Below, piece after piece: positions 1 to 8,291 of a DNA stretch of 64,000 nt (position 1 is its first letter; each line of letters starts with the position of its first letter). The notes under the pieces were generated by a model. That model ran no database searches. It had not been told where the DNA came from and saw only the letters and a program-made list of their open reading frames with translations. The DNA comes from an uncultured Methanobrevibacter sp. (GTDB taxonomy: Archaea > Methanobacteriota > Methanobacteria > Methanobacteriales > Methanobacteriaceae). The translations under genes were made by a program, and so were the position numbers. Location of the stretch: positions 54,877 to 118,876 of the forward strand of contig NZ_CACWVY010000001.1 of the NCBI RefSeq assembly GCF_902764455.1. Direction: 5' to 3'.

Positions 1-112
1 CAGTTAAATGGGTAGGATCACTATCCTTTGAACCCCCCATAAATGCAAAAGCAGCGACAACAATAATTACAAGTGCTATAACACCACATATAATCATCAT
101 CTTTTTATCCAT
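1..112 (-). CDS. ABC transporter substrate-binding protein, nickel/peptide type, N-terminal fragment
   Basis: Only the first 37 codons lie in the window; the rest runs off the left edge. The visible part is a short Lys-rich start (MDKKMM), one hydrophobic membrane-anchor segment at about residues 5-24, then GGSKDSD. This matches the layout of the complete binding protein at 9344-10963 (MDNK start, hydrophobic segment, Gly-rich linker). The ATG at 112 is chosen because GGTGA stands 6 bases before it; an upstream in-frame ATG at 124 lacks this. Operator A (157-195) lies 45-83 bp upstream. Its permeases are probably just outside the window and its ATPases are probably those at 1850-3413. The ligand is inferred only. 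Confidence 0.6.
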   Translation of the reverse strand, partial: MDKKMMIICGVIALVIIVVAAFAFMGGSKDSDPTHLT

Positions 113-455
113 AACTTTCACCATTTTAAATAAATAGAAAACATATTAAAATAAAAGTATTACTTTTCATCTAAAAATTACCTAATTAGTAATACTTTTC
201 ATAATTATTTTAATATTAATATTATTATATACAAAATAAATATAAAAAAGTATTTATTACTTTTAAAATTCGCTTGATTATTGTTTTACTTTTAAAATCT
301 AATTAAAAAAATGAATAATAACATGTGATATTGGAAACAAAATTTGACAGCATACAAAAGTTTAAATTAAAATTTTAAAGAATAAAGAACTGTGAATAGA
401 ATCAAAAGTAATACCTTCCTTAAATTTAAATAACATTACCTTCAAATATTCGGCC
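113..455. other. intergenic region with divergent promoters
   Basis: Apart from operator A, this stretch holds AT-rich promoter sequence, an imperfect related palindrome around 248-261 (AGTATTTATTACT) and one isolated half-site GTAATAC at 408-414, 42 bp before the rightward iron-sulfur gene. No coding potential was seen. Confidence 0.5.
157..195. promoter_or_regulatory. operator A, GTATTAC-N25-GTAATAC
   Basis: GTATTAC (157-163) and GTAATAC (189-195) form a perfect 7-bp inverted repeat with 25 bases between the arms. The arms are extended to AAAGTATTACT and AGTAATACTTT. It lies upstream of the leftward binding-protein gene, downstream of AT-rich sequence (about 196-240) that could hold the leftward TATA box, so a bound protein would block initiation. 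The same element with identical spacing occurs at 1723-1761 and 11015-11053. Confidence 0.7.
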
Positions 456-1148
456 ATGACCCTATCTCTTAAACTTAAAAAATATCTAATAAAAAACGGT
501 GCAACACAGGTAGGTTATGCAGACATTACTGATTTTACGCCCCAACCTAAATTAAAAATAGGAGTTGTTTTCTATATAGCTTACCCGAAAGAGATTATAA
601 GAACTATGAAAAATGCACCCTCCCCAGAGTATCTTGAAGAATTAATTAGTTTAAATACAAGATTAGATGCTCTTGGAATGAAATGCGAAGAATTTTTAAT
701 AGATAATGGGCATAATGCATATGCACAAACAAAAAAAAGACTGGGAACTGATTTTGGAGAATTTAATTCATTTGAACTGCCCCATAAAACAATAGCTACA
801 CGTGCAGGTCTAGGATGGATTGGAAAATCAGCATTGTTTACAACAAAAAATTACGGATCAGCTCTTAGATTATCCTCCGTTTTGACAGATGCCCCTCTAG
901 AAATTGGAAAACCAATACTTAAATCAAAATGCGGCAAATGCATGGAATGCAGAGACGCATGCCTTGGTGGAGCAATAAGCGGAAGAGAATGGAACTACAA
1001 ATTAAACAGAAATGACTTTTACGATGATAAAAAATGTGAAAAATATGCTCTGAAAGTTTCAGAAGAAAATTTAGGAAAACCAGATACCGTATGTGGAAAA
1101 TGCATATTCGCATGCCCACATACTCAAAAATATATCAAAAAATTATAA
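456..1148 (+). CDS. QueG-like double-cluster 4Fe-4S protein
   Basis: This 230-residue protein resembles epoxyqueuosine reductase (QueG) but is much shorter than the usual ~380 residues and lacks the C-terminal HEAT-repeat region. The family motif ATRAGLGWIGKSAL starts at about residue 114, followed by a CGKCMECRDAC cluster motif at about 158-168 and a second group ending CGKCIFACP near the C-terminus. This suits two 4Fe-4S clusters. Archaeal members of this short group have no firm function, so a queuosine role is not claimed. There is no clear ribosome binding site before the ATG; a TTTAAATA element about 30 bp upstream would fit a leaderless transcript. It converges with the acetyltransferase, overlapping it by 6 bp. 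Confidence 0.75.
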   Translation: MTLSLKLKKYLIKNGATQVGYADITDFTPQPKLKIGVVFYIAYPKEIIRTMKNAPSPEYLEELISLNTRLDALGMKCEEFLIDNGHNAYAQTKKRLGTDFGEFNSFELPHKTIATRAGLGWIGKSALFTTKNYGSALRLSSVLTDAPLEIGKPILKSKCGKCMECRDACLGGAISGREWNYKLNRNDFYDDKKCEKYALKVSEENLGKPDTVCGKCIFACPHTQKYIKKL

Positions 1149-1703
1149 TTTTACGGCATGTGAAAAATCAATAGCTGAAGGATTGATATCTAAAGAGTGT
1201 ATTTTTTTATCCATATGAACGGTTTCAAGCTCATCATTAGAATCCAAAGCCACAACAAACCCCATTTTTGTCCAATACTCCAATGCACCAGGTAATGTTT
1301 TATGAGTATGCAAATAGATATCATCATATCCTGTTTCATTTGCAAAATTCTCAGCAATGCTAAACAGTTTAGAAGCCAGACCACAACGGCGACACCTTCT
1401 GTCTACAAATAATCTCCATATACTTGAAGTAGTATCTTTTGAATACAAATGTCTGAATTCCGGAAAGTCTTTATCATAAGCTCTTATACCAATTGTTCCT
1501 ATTATTTCACCTGTTTCAGTATATGCGACAAAAAAGTTATTTCTTTTTGGAAAAATATAATATTCTTCCATGTTTACAATATCCTGATGCCATTCTGGAA
1601 CATAATCATATCCGAATTCCTGTTTTATCATGAAAAATAAAAATTTTTGAACATTACTAATTTCTTCAGGATTATCACTTAACTCTTTAATAGTGACCTT
1701 CAT
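1143..1703 (-). CDS. GNAT-family N-acetyltransferase
   Basis: The protein has 186 residues from the chosen ATG at 1703. GGTG stands 5 bases before this ATG; a longer form starting at 1739 would run through operator B. The central region shows the GNAT pattern: a strand with TGEIIGTIGIRAYD, then WRLFVDRRCRRCGLASKLF (the acetyl-CoA pyrophosphate loop in R-R-C-G-L-A form), then YLHTHKTLPGALEYWTKMGF, typical of the C-terminal part of the fold. The substrate is unknown. It starts about 20 bp from operator B, so it may share metal-dependent control with the neighbouring importer genes. A role in modifying a metallophore would be speculation. Confidence 0.8.
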   Translation of the reverse strand: MKVTIKELSDNPEEISNVQKFLFFMIKQEFGYDYVPEWHQDIVNMEEYYIFPKRNNFFVAYTETGEIIGTIGIRAYDKDFPEFRHLYSKDTTSSIWRLFVDRRCRRCGLASKLFSIAENFANETGYDDIYLHTHKTLPGALEYWTKMGFVVALDSNDELETVHMDKKIHSLDINPSAIDFSHAVKL

Positions 1704-1722
1704 AAAAACACCATTATAAAAA

Positions 1723-1761
1723 GTATTACTATTATGCATTAATTTATGTTATTAGTAATAC
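1723..1761. promoter_or_regulatory. operator B, GTATTAC-N25-GTAATAC
   Basis: GTATTAC (1723-1729) and GTAATAC (1755-1761) have the same 25-base spacer as operators A and C. It lies between the leftward acetyltransferase and the rightward ATPase-ATPase-nicotianamine synthase unit. The sequence to its right (AATTATTTT...TTAATATTAATA) also resembles that to the right of operator A, which suggests the promoter regions arose by duplication. Confidence 0.7.
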
Positions 1762-1849
1762 TTTTTTAATTATTTTGAATAACTTTAATATTAATAAAGT
1801 ACAAATTAATATTTAAAAGTTATCATTTGAAAGTCCGAAAGGTGATTTA

Positions 1850-2809
1850 ATGGAAAAATTATTAGATGTAGAAAATGTTTCAATTTCATTTATACAATAT
1901 ACGAAGGGATTAAATCAAAGGAATTTAAAAGTAATTACCGATTTGACCTTAGATATATCCGAAGGCGAAATTTTAGCAGTTTTAGGTTCTAGTGGTTCAG
2001 GAAAAAGTTTACTTGCACATGCAATATTTGGAATACTTCCTGAAAATGCAAGACAAAATGGAAAAATAAAATACAAAGGAAAAGAATTATCACAAGAAGA
2101 CAAAGAAGAGCTTAGAGGTAGTGAAATTGCATTAATTCCACAATCAGTAAATTTCCTCGATCCATTAATGAAAATTTCAGACCAAGCAATAGGTCTTACT
2201 GAAAACGATGATGAGAAAAAAGAAAAGAAAATAAAACAACGAGAAATCTTTGAACATTATAACCTCGGCCCTGAAGTGGATGAAATGTATCCTTTCCAAT
2301 TATCCGGAGGAATGGCCAGAAGAGTACTTGTTTCAACCGCACTACTATCCGACCCTAAACTTGTTGTTGCAGATGAACCAACACCAGGACTTGACGAAAA
2401 AACAGTAAAAGAAACATTAAATCATTTCAAACATATGAAAGAAGACGGAGTGGGAGTTTTATTAATTACACACGACATACATGCAGCACTTGAAATCGCA
2501 GACAGGATTGGAATTTTCTATTCTGGCTTTGTAATCGAAATTGCAGAAAACAAAGACTTTTCAGGAGACGGTGAAAACTTGCTTCACCCATACACAAAAG
2601 CACTATACAAGGCACTTCCCGCCAACGGATTTGAATTAATCAAAGGACATCAACCGTTACACGGAGAAATCTCAGAAGGATGCCCATATTATGACCGATG
2701 CGAAATGAGATTTGACAGATGCAAAAATGAAAGACCAGAACTAATTGATTTTGGAAAGAAAAAGATAAGATGCTTTAAATATGAAGAAGGTGTAAAAGAT
2801 GAAACTTAA
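1850..2809 (+). CDS. ABC transporter ATP-binding protein (NikD/DppD/CntD type), importer 1
   Basis: This is the ATPase of a nickel/peptide/opine-class importer. The 319 residues contain Walker A GSSGSGKS (46-53), Q-loop Q98, signature LSGGM (151-155), Walker B LVVADE (171-176) and H-loop H208. The C-terminal oligopeptide-type extension carries four cysteines, C278, C284, C291 and C308, as in DppD-type subunits where such cysteines can bind an iron-sulfur cluster. AAAGGTGATTTA precedes the ATG. It overlaps the next ATPase gene by 11 bp, and a nicotianamine synthase follows. It is clearly paralogous to the protein at 6477-7424. Nickel or metal-chelate uptake is inferred from context. Confidence 0.85.
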   Translation: MEKLLDVENVSISFIQYTKGLNQRNLKVITDLTLDISEGEILAVLGSSGSGKSLLAHAIFGILPENARQNGKIKYKGKELSQEDKEELRGSEIALIPQSVNFLDPLMKISDQAIGLTENDDEKKEKKIKQREIFEHYNLGPEVDEMYPFQLSGGMARRVLVSTALLSDPKLVVADEPTPGLDEKTVKETLNHFKHMKEDGVGVLLITHDIHAALEIADRIGIFYSGFVIEIAENKDFSGDGENLLHPYTKALYKALPANGFELIKGHQPLHGEISEGCPYYDRCEMRFDRCKNERPELIDFGKKKIRCFKYEEGVKDET

Positions 2810-3413
2810 AGCAGAAAATATATCATTCAAATATCCCTCCGCTAAAGAATATCTATTGAAAGACGTCAATCTTGAATTAGACAACAACAAGGTTATCGGT
2901 TTGATTGGAGATAGTGGAAGCGGAAAATCAACATTATGCAAAATATTATCAGGATATGTTACACAATACGAAGGAAGTGTAACATTTGATGGAAATCCTC
3001 TTCCTAAAAAAGGATTCAAACCAGTACAATTAATCTATCAGCACCCTGAAAAAGTAATGAATCCAAAATGGAAAATGAAACAGGTTTTAGAGGAATCATG
3101 GGACGTTCCGGATGATATTTTAAAGGAATTTGGTATTCAAAAATCTTGGCTTACAAGATTTCCGCAGGAATTGTCAGGAGGAGAACTTCAAAGGTTTTCC
3201 GTTGTAAGATCCCTAAATCCGAATACAAAATTTTTAATAGCTGATGAAATGACAACAATGCTTGATGCAATAACCCAAGTGCAGATTATTGATTCAGTAT
3301 TGAAACTTGTAAAAGAAAGAAATATGGGATTTTTACTTGTAAGCCACGATATGCCATTAGTTGAAACAATCTGCGATGAAAAAATCTATTTAAAAGACAT
3401 TAATAACATATAA
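2799..3413 (+). CDS. ABC transporter ATP-binding protein (NikE/CntF type), importer 1
   Basis: The second ATPase of importer 1 has 204 residues: Walker A GDSGSGKS (37-44), signature LSGGE (125-129), Walker B FLIADE (145-150) and H183. It lacks the C-terminal oligopeptide domain of its partner, which is usual for NikE/CntF-like subunits. Its start overlaps the end of the preceding gene, so the two are translationally coupled. Its paralogue at 5876-6487 keeps the same sequence HPEK.MNPKWKM after the Q-loop. It would form a heterodimeric motor with the preceding protein. Confidence 0.85.
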   Translation: MKLKAENISFKYPSAKEYLLKDVNLELDNNKVIGLIGDSGSGKSTLCKILSGYVTQYEGSVTFDGNPLPKKGFKPVQLIYQHPEKVMNPKWKMKQVLEESWDVPDDILKEFGIQKSWLTRFPQELSGGELQRFSVVRSLNPNTKFLIADEMTTMLDAITQVQIIDSVLKLVKERNMGFLLVSHDMPLVETICDEKIYLKDINNI

Positions 3414-3450
3414 AATATACTGAAAATATTTTCAATATCAGGTGACAAAA

Positions 3451-4272
3451 ATGAGCTGTTATAAATATTGGGGAAAACTTGAAGAAATTGCAAATAAATT
3501 ATCTTCATATGGAGATTTAGACAAATACGGAAATTCAACACTGGACGACATCAATATAGACGAAATCATCGAAATATTAGATGACGTGGAAATCATTGCA
3601 CATGACAAAACCATTGATTTTGATTCTGCAAAACATATTTTAGATGATGAAAAAATGAATAAGGCATTGAAATTAATTAGAAAATTTTATGTTTACATTG
3701 GTGCAAGACTTGAAACTGAAAATGCCCTAAAAATTTTAGAATCAGATAATCCTAATGAAACCCTTGATTCATTTCATTTTTATGACAGATATATCGGCCT
3801 TGTTGAAAATGAAAGCAAATTAGCTAAATTCAATGAAGATAAAACATTTGTATTTTTAGGTTCAGGACCACTTCCATTAACTTTGATAATGTTTAATAAG
3901 GTATTCGGCTGCAAATGTATTGGAATTGAACAGCAGGAAAATGTTGCAGAATTGTCAGTGAAAGTTTTAAAAAGACTTGGTCTTGAAAATGACATCAGAA
4001 TTGTAGTGGGTGATGAAACAACAATCAAAGATTTGGAATATGACATATTAATGATTGCTGCATTGGCAGAACCTAAAGACAGAGTTTTTGCAAATATCTG
4101 GGAATATGTTGATGAAAACACCCCTGTAATATATAGAACATACACAGGAATGAGAGCAATATTATATTCACCTGTTCTTGATAAGGACACAAGAGGATTC
4201 CATAAAGAAGTTATGATGCTGCCTTCCGGTAAAACCAACAACACTTCAGTTTTAATTAGAAAAATAGAATGA
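3451..4272 (+). CDS. nicotianamine synthase-like protein
   Basis: This 273-residue protein belongs to the nicotianamine synthase family, which joins aminobutyrate groups of S-adenosylmethionine to make metal-chelating opine precursors. Evidence: an all-helical N-terminal half, the conserved Tyr-rich segment FHFYDRYIGL (108-117), the SAM-site motif GSGPLPLT (137-144), GIE (158-160), the MIAALA stretch (201-206) and YRTYTGMRA (228-236). Length matches archaeal and bacterial homologues (MTH675, CntL) rather than larger plant enzymes. The ATG at 3451 follows GGTGA with correct spacing; an upstream in-frame GTG at 3442 overlaps that site. It follows the importer ATPases by 37 bp in the same direction. 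No opine dehydrogenase (CntM) is visible, so the product may be nicotianamine-like itself. Confidence 0.85.
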   Translation: MSCYKYWGKLEEIANKLSSYGDLDKYGNSTLDDINIDEIIEILDDVEIIAHDKTIDFDSAKHILDDEKMNKALKLIRKFYVYIGARLETENALKILESDNPNETLDSFHFYDRYIGLVENESKLAKFNEDKTFVFLGSGPLPLTLIMFNKVFGCKCIGIEQQENVAELSVKVLKRLGLENDIRIVVGDETTIKDLEYDILMIAALAEPKDRVFANIWEYVDENTPVIYRTYTGMRAILYSPVLDKDTRGFHKEVMMLPSGKTNNTSVLIRKIE

Positions 4273-4418
4273 GATATATACCAAAACAATTAATTCCTTG
4301 AAAATGAAAATTAAATAAATTTTAATGAAAGAAGCATTAAGTTAAATGGAATATTAATCCTATTCCTTGAAAATAATTTAAGCTTTCTTTAATTAAAGTT
4401 ATTGCAAATGAAAAGGAA

Positions 4419-5780
4419 TTAATTCATTAATTTTTTAATTTGCCAGTCAGCCCAGACCATAGTAATATTGTTTGAGACAATTTCACCCAGAACAATTCCC
4501 ATCCATGCTCCCCATACACCATAGCCTAAAACTACACCCAATAAAACTGCAAAAAGTATTGTAAATCCTGTTTCTCTCATAATTGTCTGAAACATTGCAG
4601 TTAATCCTTTACCAATACCCTGGAAGACATATGTTGAGGCCACACCAACTGCCATTGTAGGATAGTAAATCACAATCCATGATAAAAAGCTTGTCAGCTC
4701 TGAAGCGATTCTGACACTGCTGCCGCTTGATGCAAATACCGATGCAACATCCCCTGCAAAGAAATTTGTTAAAAAGGCTACGACAAATGCAATGACAATT
4801 GATACTTTCATTGCATACCTGTGAACAATTTGAATGTTTTTATAGTTTCGGGCACCGTAATTTGCTGCAATAACACTTATCAAAGCTGTCCCAATAGCTA
4901 AAAGAGGAGTTGTTCCAATAGTAACTATCCTCCAGCCTGTTGAATATACCGCAACAGAATCAGTTGAACCTAAATATGCCAAAAGTGCCGAAAAAACTGC
5001 TGCAAAAAATGCATTGTTCAGAAGTTGAATACTTGCAGGAATTCCCACTTTTACAATATCTTTTGAAATATCCTTTTTAAAATGGAAATTAACCTTATTA
5101 GGCTTCAAATAGGTATCTTTTTTAATATAAAACCAATATAACAATATCAAAATAACAAATATTGATGAAATTAGTGTTGCAATGGCCGCTCCTTTAACTC
5201 CCAAATTCAAAATGTAGATGAAAACAGGATCTAAAATCATATTTAAAATAGCTGATGCAATCATTGCATACATTGGCCTTGTTGTATCACCTTCACCTCT
5301 AAAAATACCATACAAAGCATTTGAAAAGATTACAAAAACAGAACCTAAAATAATTATTATCCCATAATCTGTTGCATAGCCAATAGTTTGACCTGCACCC
5401 ATAGCATTTAAAATAGGATTTAGAAAAACCAACAATAAAATAGTAATAATCAAGGAAACAATAACATTAATTAAAATAGAATGAACGGACGCATTATCTG
5501 CTTTCAGCTTATTGTTTTCACCAAGATATTTTGACAAAGCAAATGCGGCACCCGAACCCAGACCATTTCCAAAACCAACTAAAATCATGAATATTGGTGT
5601 GAAAAATCCAACACCCGCAAGTGCATCAGCTCCAAGGCCAGATACCCAAAAAGCATCAATTAAATTATAAAAACTAGTTATAAGAAGTGAGATTATCAAA
5701 GGTATGGACATTGTTATTAATGCTCTTTTAGGATTTTGAAGCATTACATCCACATTATTTGTTGAAACATCACTTACCAT
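4419..5780 (-). CDS. MATE-family efflux transporter
   Basis: This 453-residue integral membrane protein is predicted to export drugs or metabolites using a cation gradient. Typical MATE features are the N-terminal SIPLIISLLITSFYNLIDAFWVSGLG segment followed by GFGNGLGSGAAFALSKYLGE, the middle GAAIATLIS, and twelve hydrophobic segments in two related halves (YGIFRGEGDT near the end of half one). It lies between the two importer loci on the opposite strand to the nicotianamine synthase gene. It could be a metallophore exporter, but this rests on position only. No clear ribosome binding site precedes the ATG. Confidence 0.85.
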   Translation of the reverse strand: MVSDVSTNNVDVMLQNPKRALITMSIPLIISLLITSFYNLIDAFWVSGLGADALAGVGFFTPIFMILVGFGNGLGSGAAFALSKYLGENNKLKADNASVHSILINVIVSLIITILLLVFLNPILNAMGAGQTIGYATDYGIIIILGSVFVIFSNALYGIFRGEGDTTRPMYAMIASAILNMILDPVFIYILNLGVKGAAIATLISSIFVILILLYWFYIKKDTYLKPNKVNFHFKKDISKDIVKVGIPASIQLLNNAFFAAVFSALLAYLGSTDSVAVYSTGWRIVTIGTTPLLAIGTALISVIAANYGARNYKNIQIVHRYAMKVSIVIAFVVAFLTNFFAGDVASVFASSGSSVRIASELTSFLSWIVIYYPTMAVGVASTYVFQGIGKGLTAMFQTIMRETGFTILFAVLLGVVLGYGVWGAWMGIVLGEIVSNNITMVWADWQIKKLMN

Positions 5781-5875
5781 AATGTAATTATTAAAATTTT
5801 TTCAAATATAAAATTAGTTATTTAACAAAAAAAAGAAAAAAAATTCTAAAATTAAATTATAAATACAATTCAATT

Positions 5876-6487
5876 TTAGAGATTATTTATATCCTTAAAA
5901 AGTAAAATATCATCACACAATACTTCCAATAGCTCTTCATCATGACTAACAGCCAATATACCAATATTATTAGCTTTACAATGACCTATAAGAGCTTCCC
6001 AAATTTGAACTTGAGTGACAGCGTCAAGCATGGTTGAAATCTCATCAGCAATGATAAATTTTGTTTTAGGATTAAGAGCCCTCAATATACTGAAACGCTG
6101 CAATTCCCCACCTGAAAGCTCACTGGGCCAACGTGTTAGCCAAGAATCCTTTAAACCGAAAGTGTCTTTTAAATCTTTAGAAGGAGTCCATGATTCATTC
6201 AATACCTTATCCATTTTCCACTTTGGATTCATGGTCTTTTCTGGATGTTGAAAAATTAATTGTACAGGATAGAAATCTTTATCAGGTATTTTTTTACCAT
6301 CAAGAGTAACTTCACCTGAATAATTACTGATATAACCAGACAGAATTTTGCATAATGTGGATTTACCACTACCGCTATCTCCGATTAAACCAATAATCTG
6401 ATTACTATTAATAGATAATGAAACATCCTTCAATATTTGTCTTTTCTTATTATATGAAAAAGAAATATTATTCGCCTTAAGATCCAT
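5876..6487 (-). CDS. ABC transporter ATP-binding protein (NikE/CntF type), importer 2
   Basis: This is the second ATPase of importer 2 and a close paralogue of the protein at 2799-3413. It has Walker A GDSGSGKS, signature LSGGELQRFS, Walker B FIIADE and SHDE as the switch histidine. The chosen start MDLKANN aligns with MKLKAEN of the paralogue and follows a GAGGGGG sequence; a second ATG at 6490 is directly before it. The start overlaps the end of the upstream ATPase gene. It is the last gene of a five-gene operon reading leftward from 10963. Confidence 0.85.
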   Translation of the reverse strand: MDLKANNISFSYNKKRQILKDVSLSINSNQIIGLIGDSGSGKSTLCKILSGYISNYSGEVTLDGKKIPDKDFYPVQLIFQHPEKTMNPKWKMDKVLNESWTPSKDLKDTFGLKDSWLTRWPSELSGGELQRFSILRALNPKTKFIIADEISTMLDAVTQVQIWEALIGHCKANNIGILAVSHDEELLEVLCDDILLFKDINNL

Positions 6488-7424
6488 CATTAACCCCCTC
6501 AAAATTGAAACACCTAATCATCACACCGTCATGTTCTACTAATTTAGGTTTATTCTTTTCACATTTATCCATACGTATCGGACAATTTTCCCAATATGGA
6601 CATCCTGAAACAGCATCTAGAGGCTGAACTCCTTCAGTTAATTTAAAACCGTTTCTTGGAAGAGAATTGATTAAAGCTTTAGTGTATGGATGCAATACAT
6701 TATCAGCATTTTGGAAGTTTTCAACCTTGTTGATTTCAATTACATAACCTGAATAAAATATAGCTATACGGTCTGCTGTTTTTAAAGCTACATCAATTTC
6801 ATGAGTAATTAGCAATACCCCTTTGCCGTTTTCCTTCAGATTTTTAATATCTGTGATTGTCTCTTCAACACTTTTTTTATCAAGACCTGGTGTTGGTTCA
6901 TCAGCAATCAACAGCTTAGGATCGCCAATTAATGCTGTAGACAACAATACCTTTCTGGCCATTCCACCAGACAATTCAAAAGGATATAAATCATCCACAC
7001 TTTCATCCAAACCATATTTAGCGAATATTTCTCTTTGCTTTATTTTTTTCTCATCATGTTCCTTTTCATCCTTGCATTCACCGATTGCCTGTTCTGATAC
7101 TTTCATTAGAGGATCCAAGAAATTTACTGATTGAGGTATTAAACATATTTCTTTTCCCCTTAATTTTTCCTTCAACTCCTGATTTAAAACATTTCCCCCA
7201 TATTTAATCTCACCGGTAACATGAGCATTGTAAGGCAAAATACCTAAGATTGAATGAGCTAAAAGACTTTTACCAGAACCACTTGAACCTAAAATGGCGA
7301 CAATTTCGCCTTCAGCAACATCAATTGTTAAATCAGATATTACCTTTAGGTCATGCCTGTTTAATCCCTGAACATACTGTGTGAAAGATATGGATAAATT
7401 ATTTACTTCTAATAAATTTCTCAT
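6477..7424 (-). CDS. ABC transporter ATP-binding protein (NikD/DppD/CntD type), importer 2
   Basis: This 315-residue ATPase is the paralogue of the protein at 1850-2809: Walker A GSSGSGKS, LIPQSVNFLDPLMK around the Q-loop, LSGGMARKV signature, LLIADEPTPGLD Walker B. The C-terminal extension again has spaced cysteines (CPYWENCPIRMDKC, then C near the end). GGTGAT precedes the ATG by 5 bases. It lies 12 bp downstream of the permease gene in the same operon. Confidence 0.85.
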   Translation of the reverse strand: MRNLLEVNNLSISFTQYVQGLNRHDLKVISDLTIDVAEGEIVAILGSSGSGKSLLAHSILGILPYNAHVTGEIKYGGNVLNQELKEKLRGKEICLIPQSVNFLDPLMKVSEQAIGECKDEKEHDEKKIKQREIFAKYGLDESVDDLYPFELSGGMARKVLLSTALIGDPKLLIADEPTPGLDKKSVEETITDIKNLKENGKGVLLITHEIDVALKTADRIAIFYSGYVIEINKVENFQNADNVLHPYTKALINSLPRNGFKLTEGVQPLDAVSGCPYWENCPIRMDKCEKNKPKLVEHDGVMIRCFNFEGVNDGS

Positions 7425-7436
7425 AATATCACCAAT

Positions 7437-8291
7437 CTAGTTATTTGCCTGTGAAGGGTCAACCAGTCGTTTCAGATTATCTCCAATAATATCAAACAAC
7501 AATACAACTATCAATAATGCAAGACCTGGGAAGAATGCCAACCACCAAGCCCCCATTGCAAGATAAGTCATTGATTCAGACAAAATTATACCAATTGCAG
7601 GTTCATGCGGAGATAAACCGAACCCAAGGAATGTTACACTTGATTCGTGCATAATCGCATGAGGGAATACTAATAATGTTCCTACAAATATCTGGGACAA
7701 TACCAACGGCAAAATGTGGTGTCTAGCAATCCATAATTTGCTTTTACCAAATCTTCTGGATAATGAAACATACTCGGAAGTGTTGATTTGCAATACTTCG
7801 GCTCTAAGCACCCGTGTCAAGTTTACCCAATGGGTAAATGCCACCGCCATCATTACTCCAAAAGCACCTTTTCCCAATCCTATGGAAATCATCATTATTA
7901 ATAGAATGTGAGGTATTGACGCAAATAGATCAATTAACCATGATACAACCTCATCACAAAACTTGTTTGTACTTGCAACAAAAGCTAATATTGTAGCTAT
8001 TATACTGGAAAGAATTGAAGCAGCCAATCCAATCATGATACTTAAACTTAAACCTTTCAATGTTCTAATGAACATGTCTCTGCCCATCCAATCAGTTCCA
8101 AAAGGATGTTCAAATGAAGGAGGCTTCATTTTTATGGCAAAGTCAGTAGGCAAATTGGCGTCAATCATCCAACCACTTATGAAAATGACTAATAAAACAA
8201 ATCCAGTAAGCCCAATAGTCAAAAGAGTTTTTTGCCGTAAGTTTAGAGAACTGAATAATCCCCTGTTATACCAAGGAGTTTCACTCATCAT
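7437..8291 (-). CDS. ABC transporter permease (NikC/DppC type), importer 2
   Basis: The second permease subunit has a cytoplasmic N-terminus, then a first membrane segment (LTIGLTGFVLLVIFISGWM), the family motif HPFGTDWMGRDMF, and further membrane segments. The EAA-type loop for ATPase contact is in SRRFGKSKLWIARHHILP. The ATG at 8291 follows AAGGAG by 5 bases; an earlier GTG at 8297 lies within that site, and an ATG at 8288 is also possible. Its start overlaps the end of the NikB-type gene by 11 bp. Confidence 0.85.
   Translation of the reverse strand: MMSETPWYNRGLFSSLNLRQKTLLTIGLTGFVLLVIFISGWMIDANLPTDFAIKMKPPSFEHPFGTDWMGRDMFIRTLKGLSLSIMIGLAASILSSIIATILAFVASTNKFCDEVVSWLIDLFASIPHILLIMMISIGLGKGAFGVMMAVAFTHWVNLTRVLRAEVLQINTSEYVSLSRRFGKSKLWIARHHILPLVLSQIFVGTLLVFPHAIMHESSVTFLGFGLSPHEPAIGIILSESMTYLAMGAWWLAFFPGLALLIVVLLFDIIGDNLKRLVDPSQANN

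Noticed and set aside
1704..1739. Longer start for the GNAT acetyltransferase
   Set aside because: The extension crosses operator B and lacks a ribosome site; the internal ATG at 1703 has GGTG at good spacing.
3421..3434. 14-bp palindrome TGAAAATATTTTCA just before the nicotianamine synthase gene
   Set aside because: It is simple AT-rich symmetry between co-directional genes with no T-tract; not supported as a terminator or operator.
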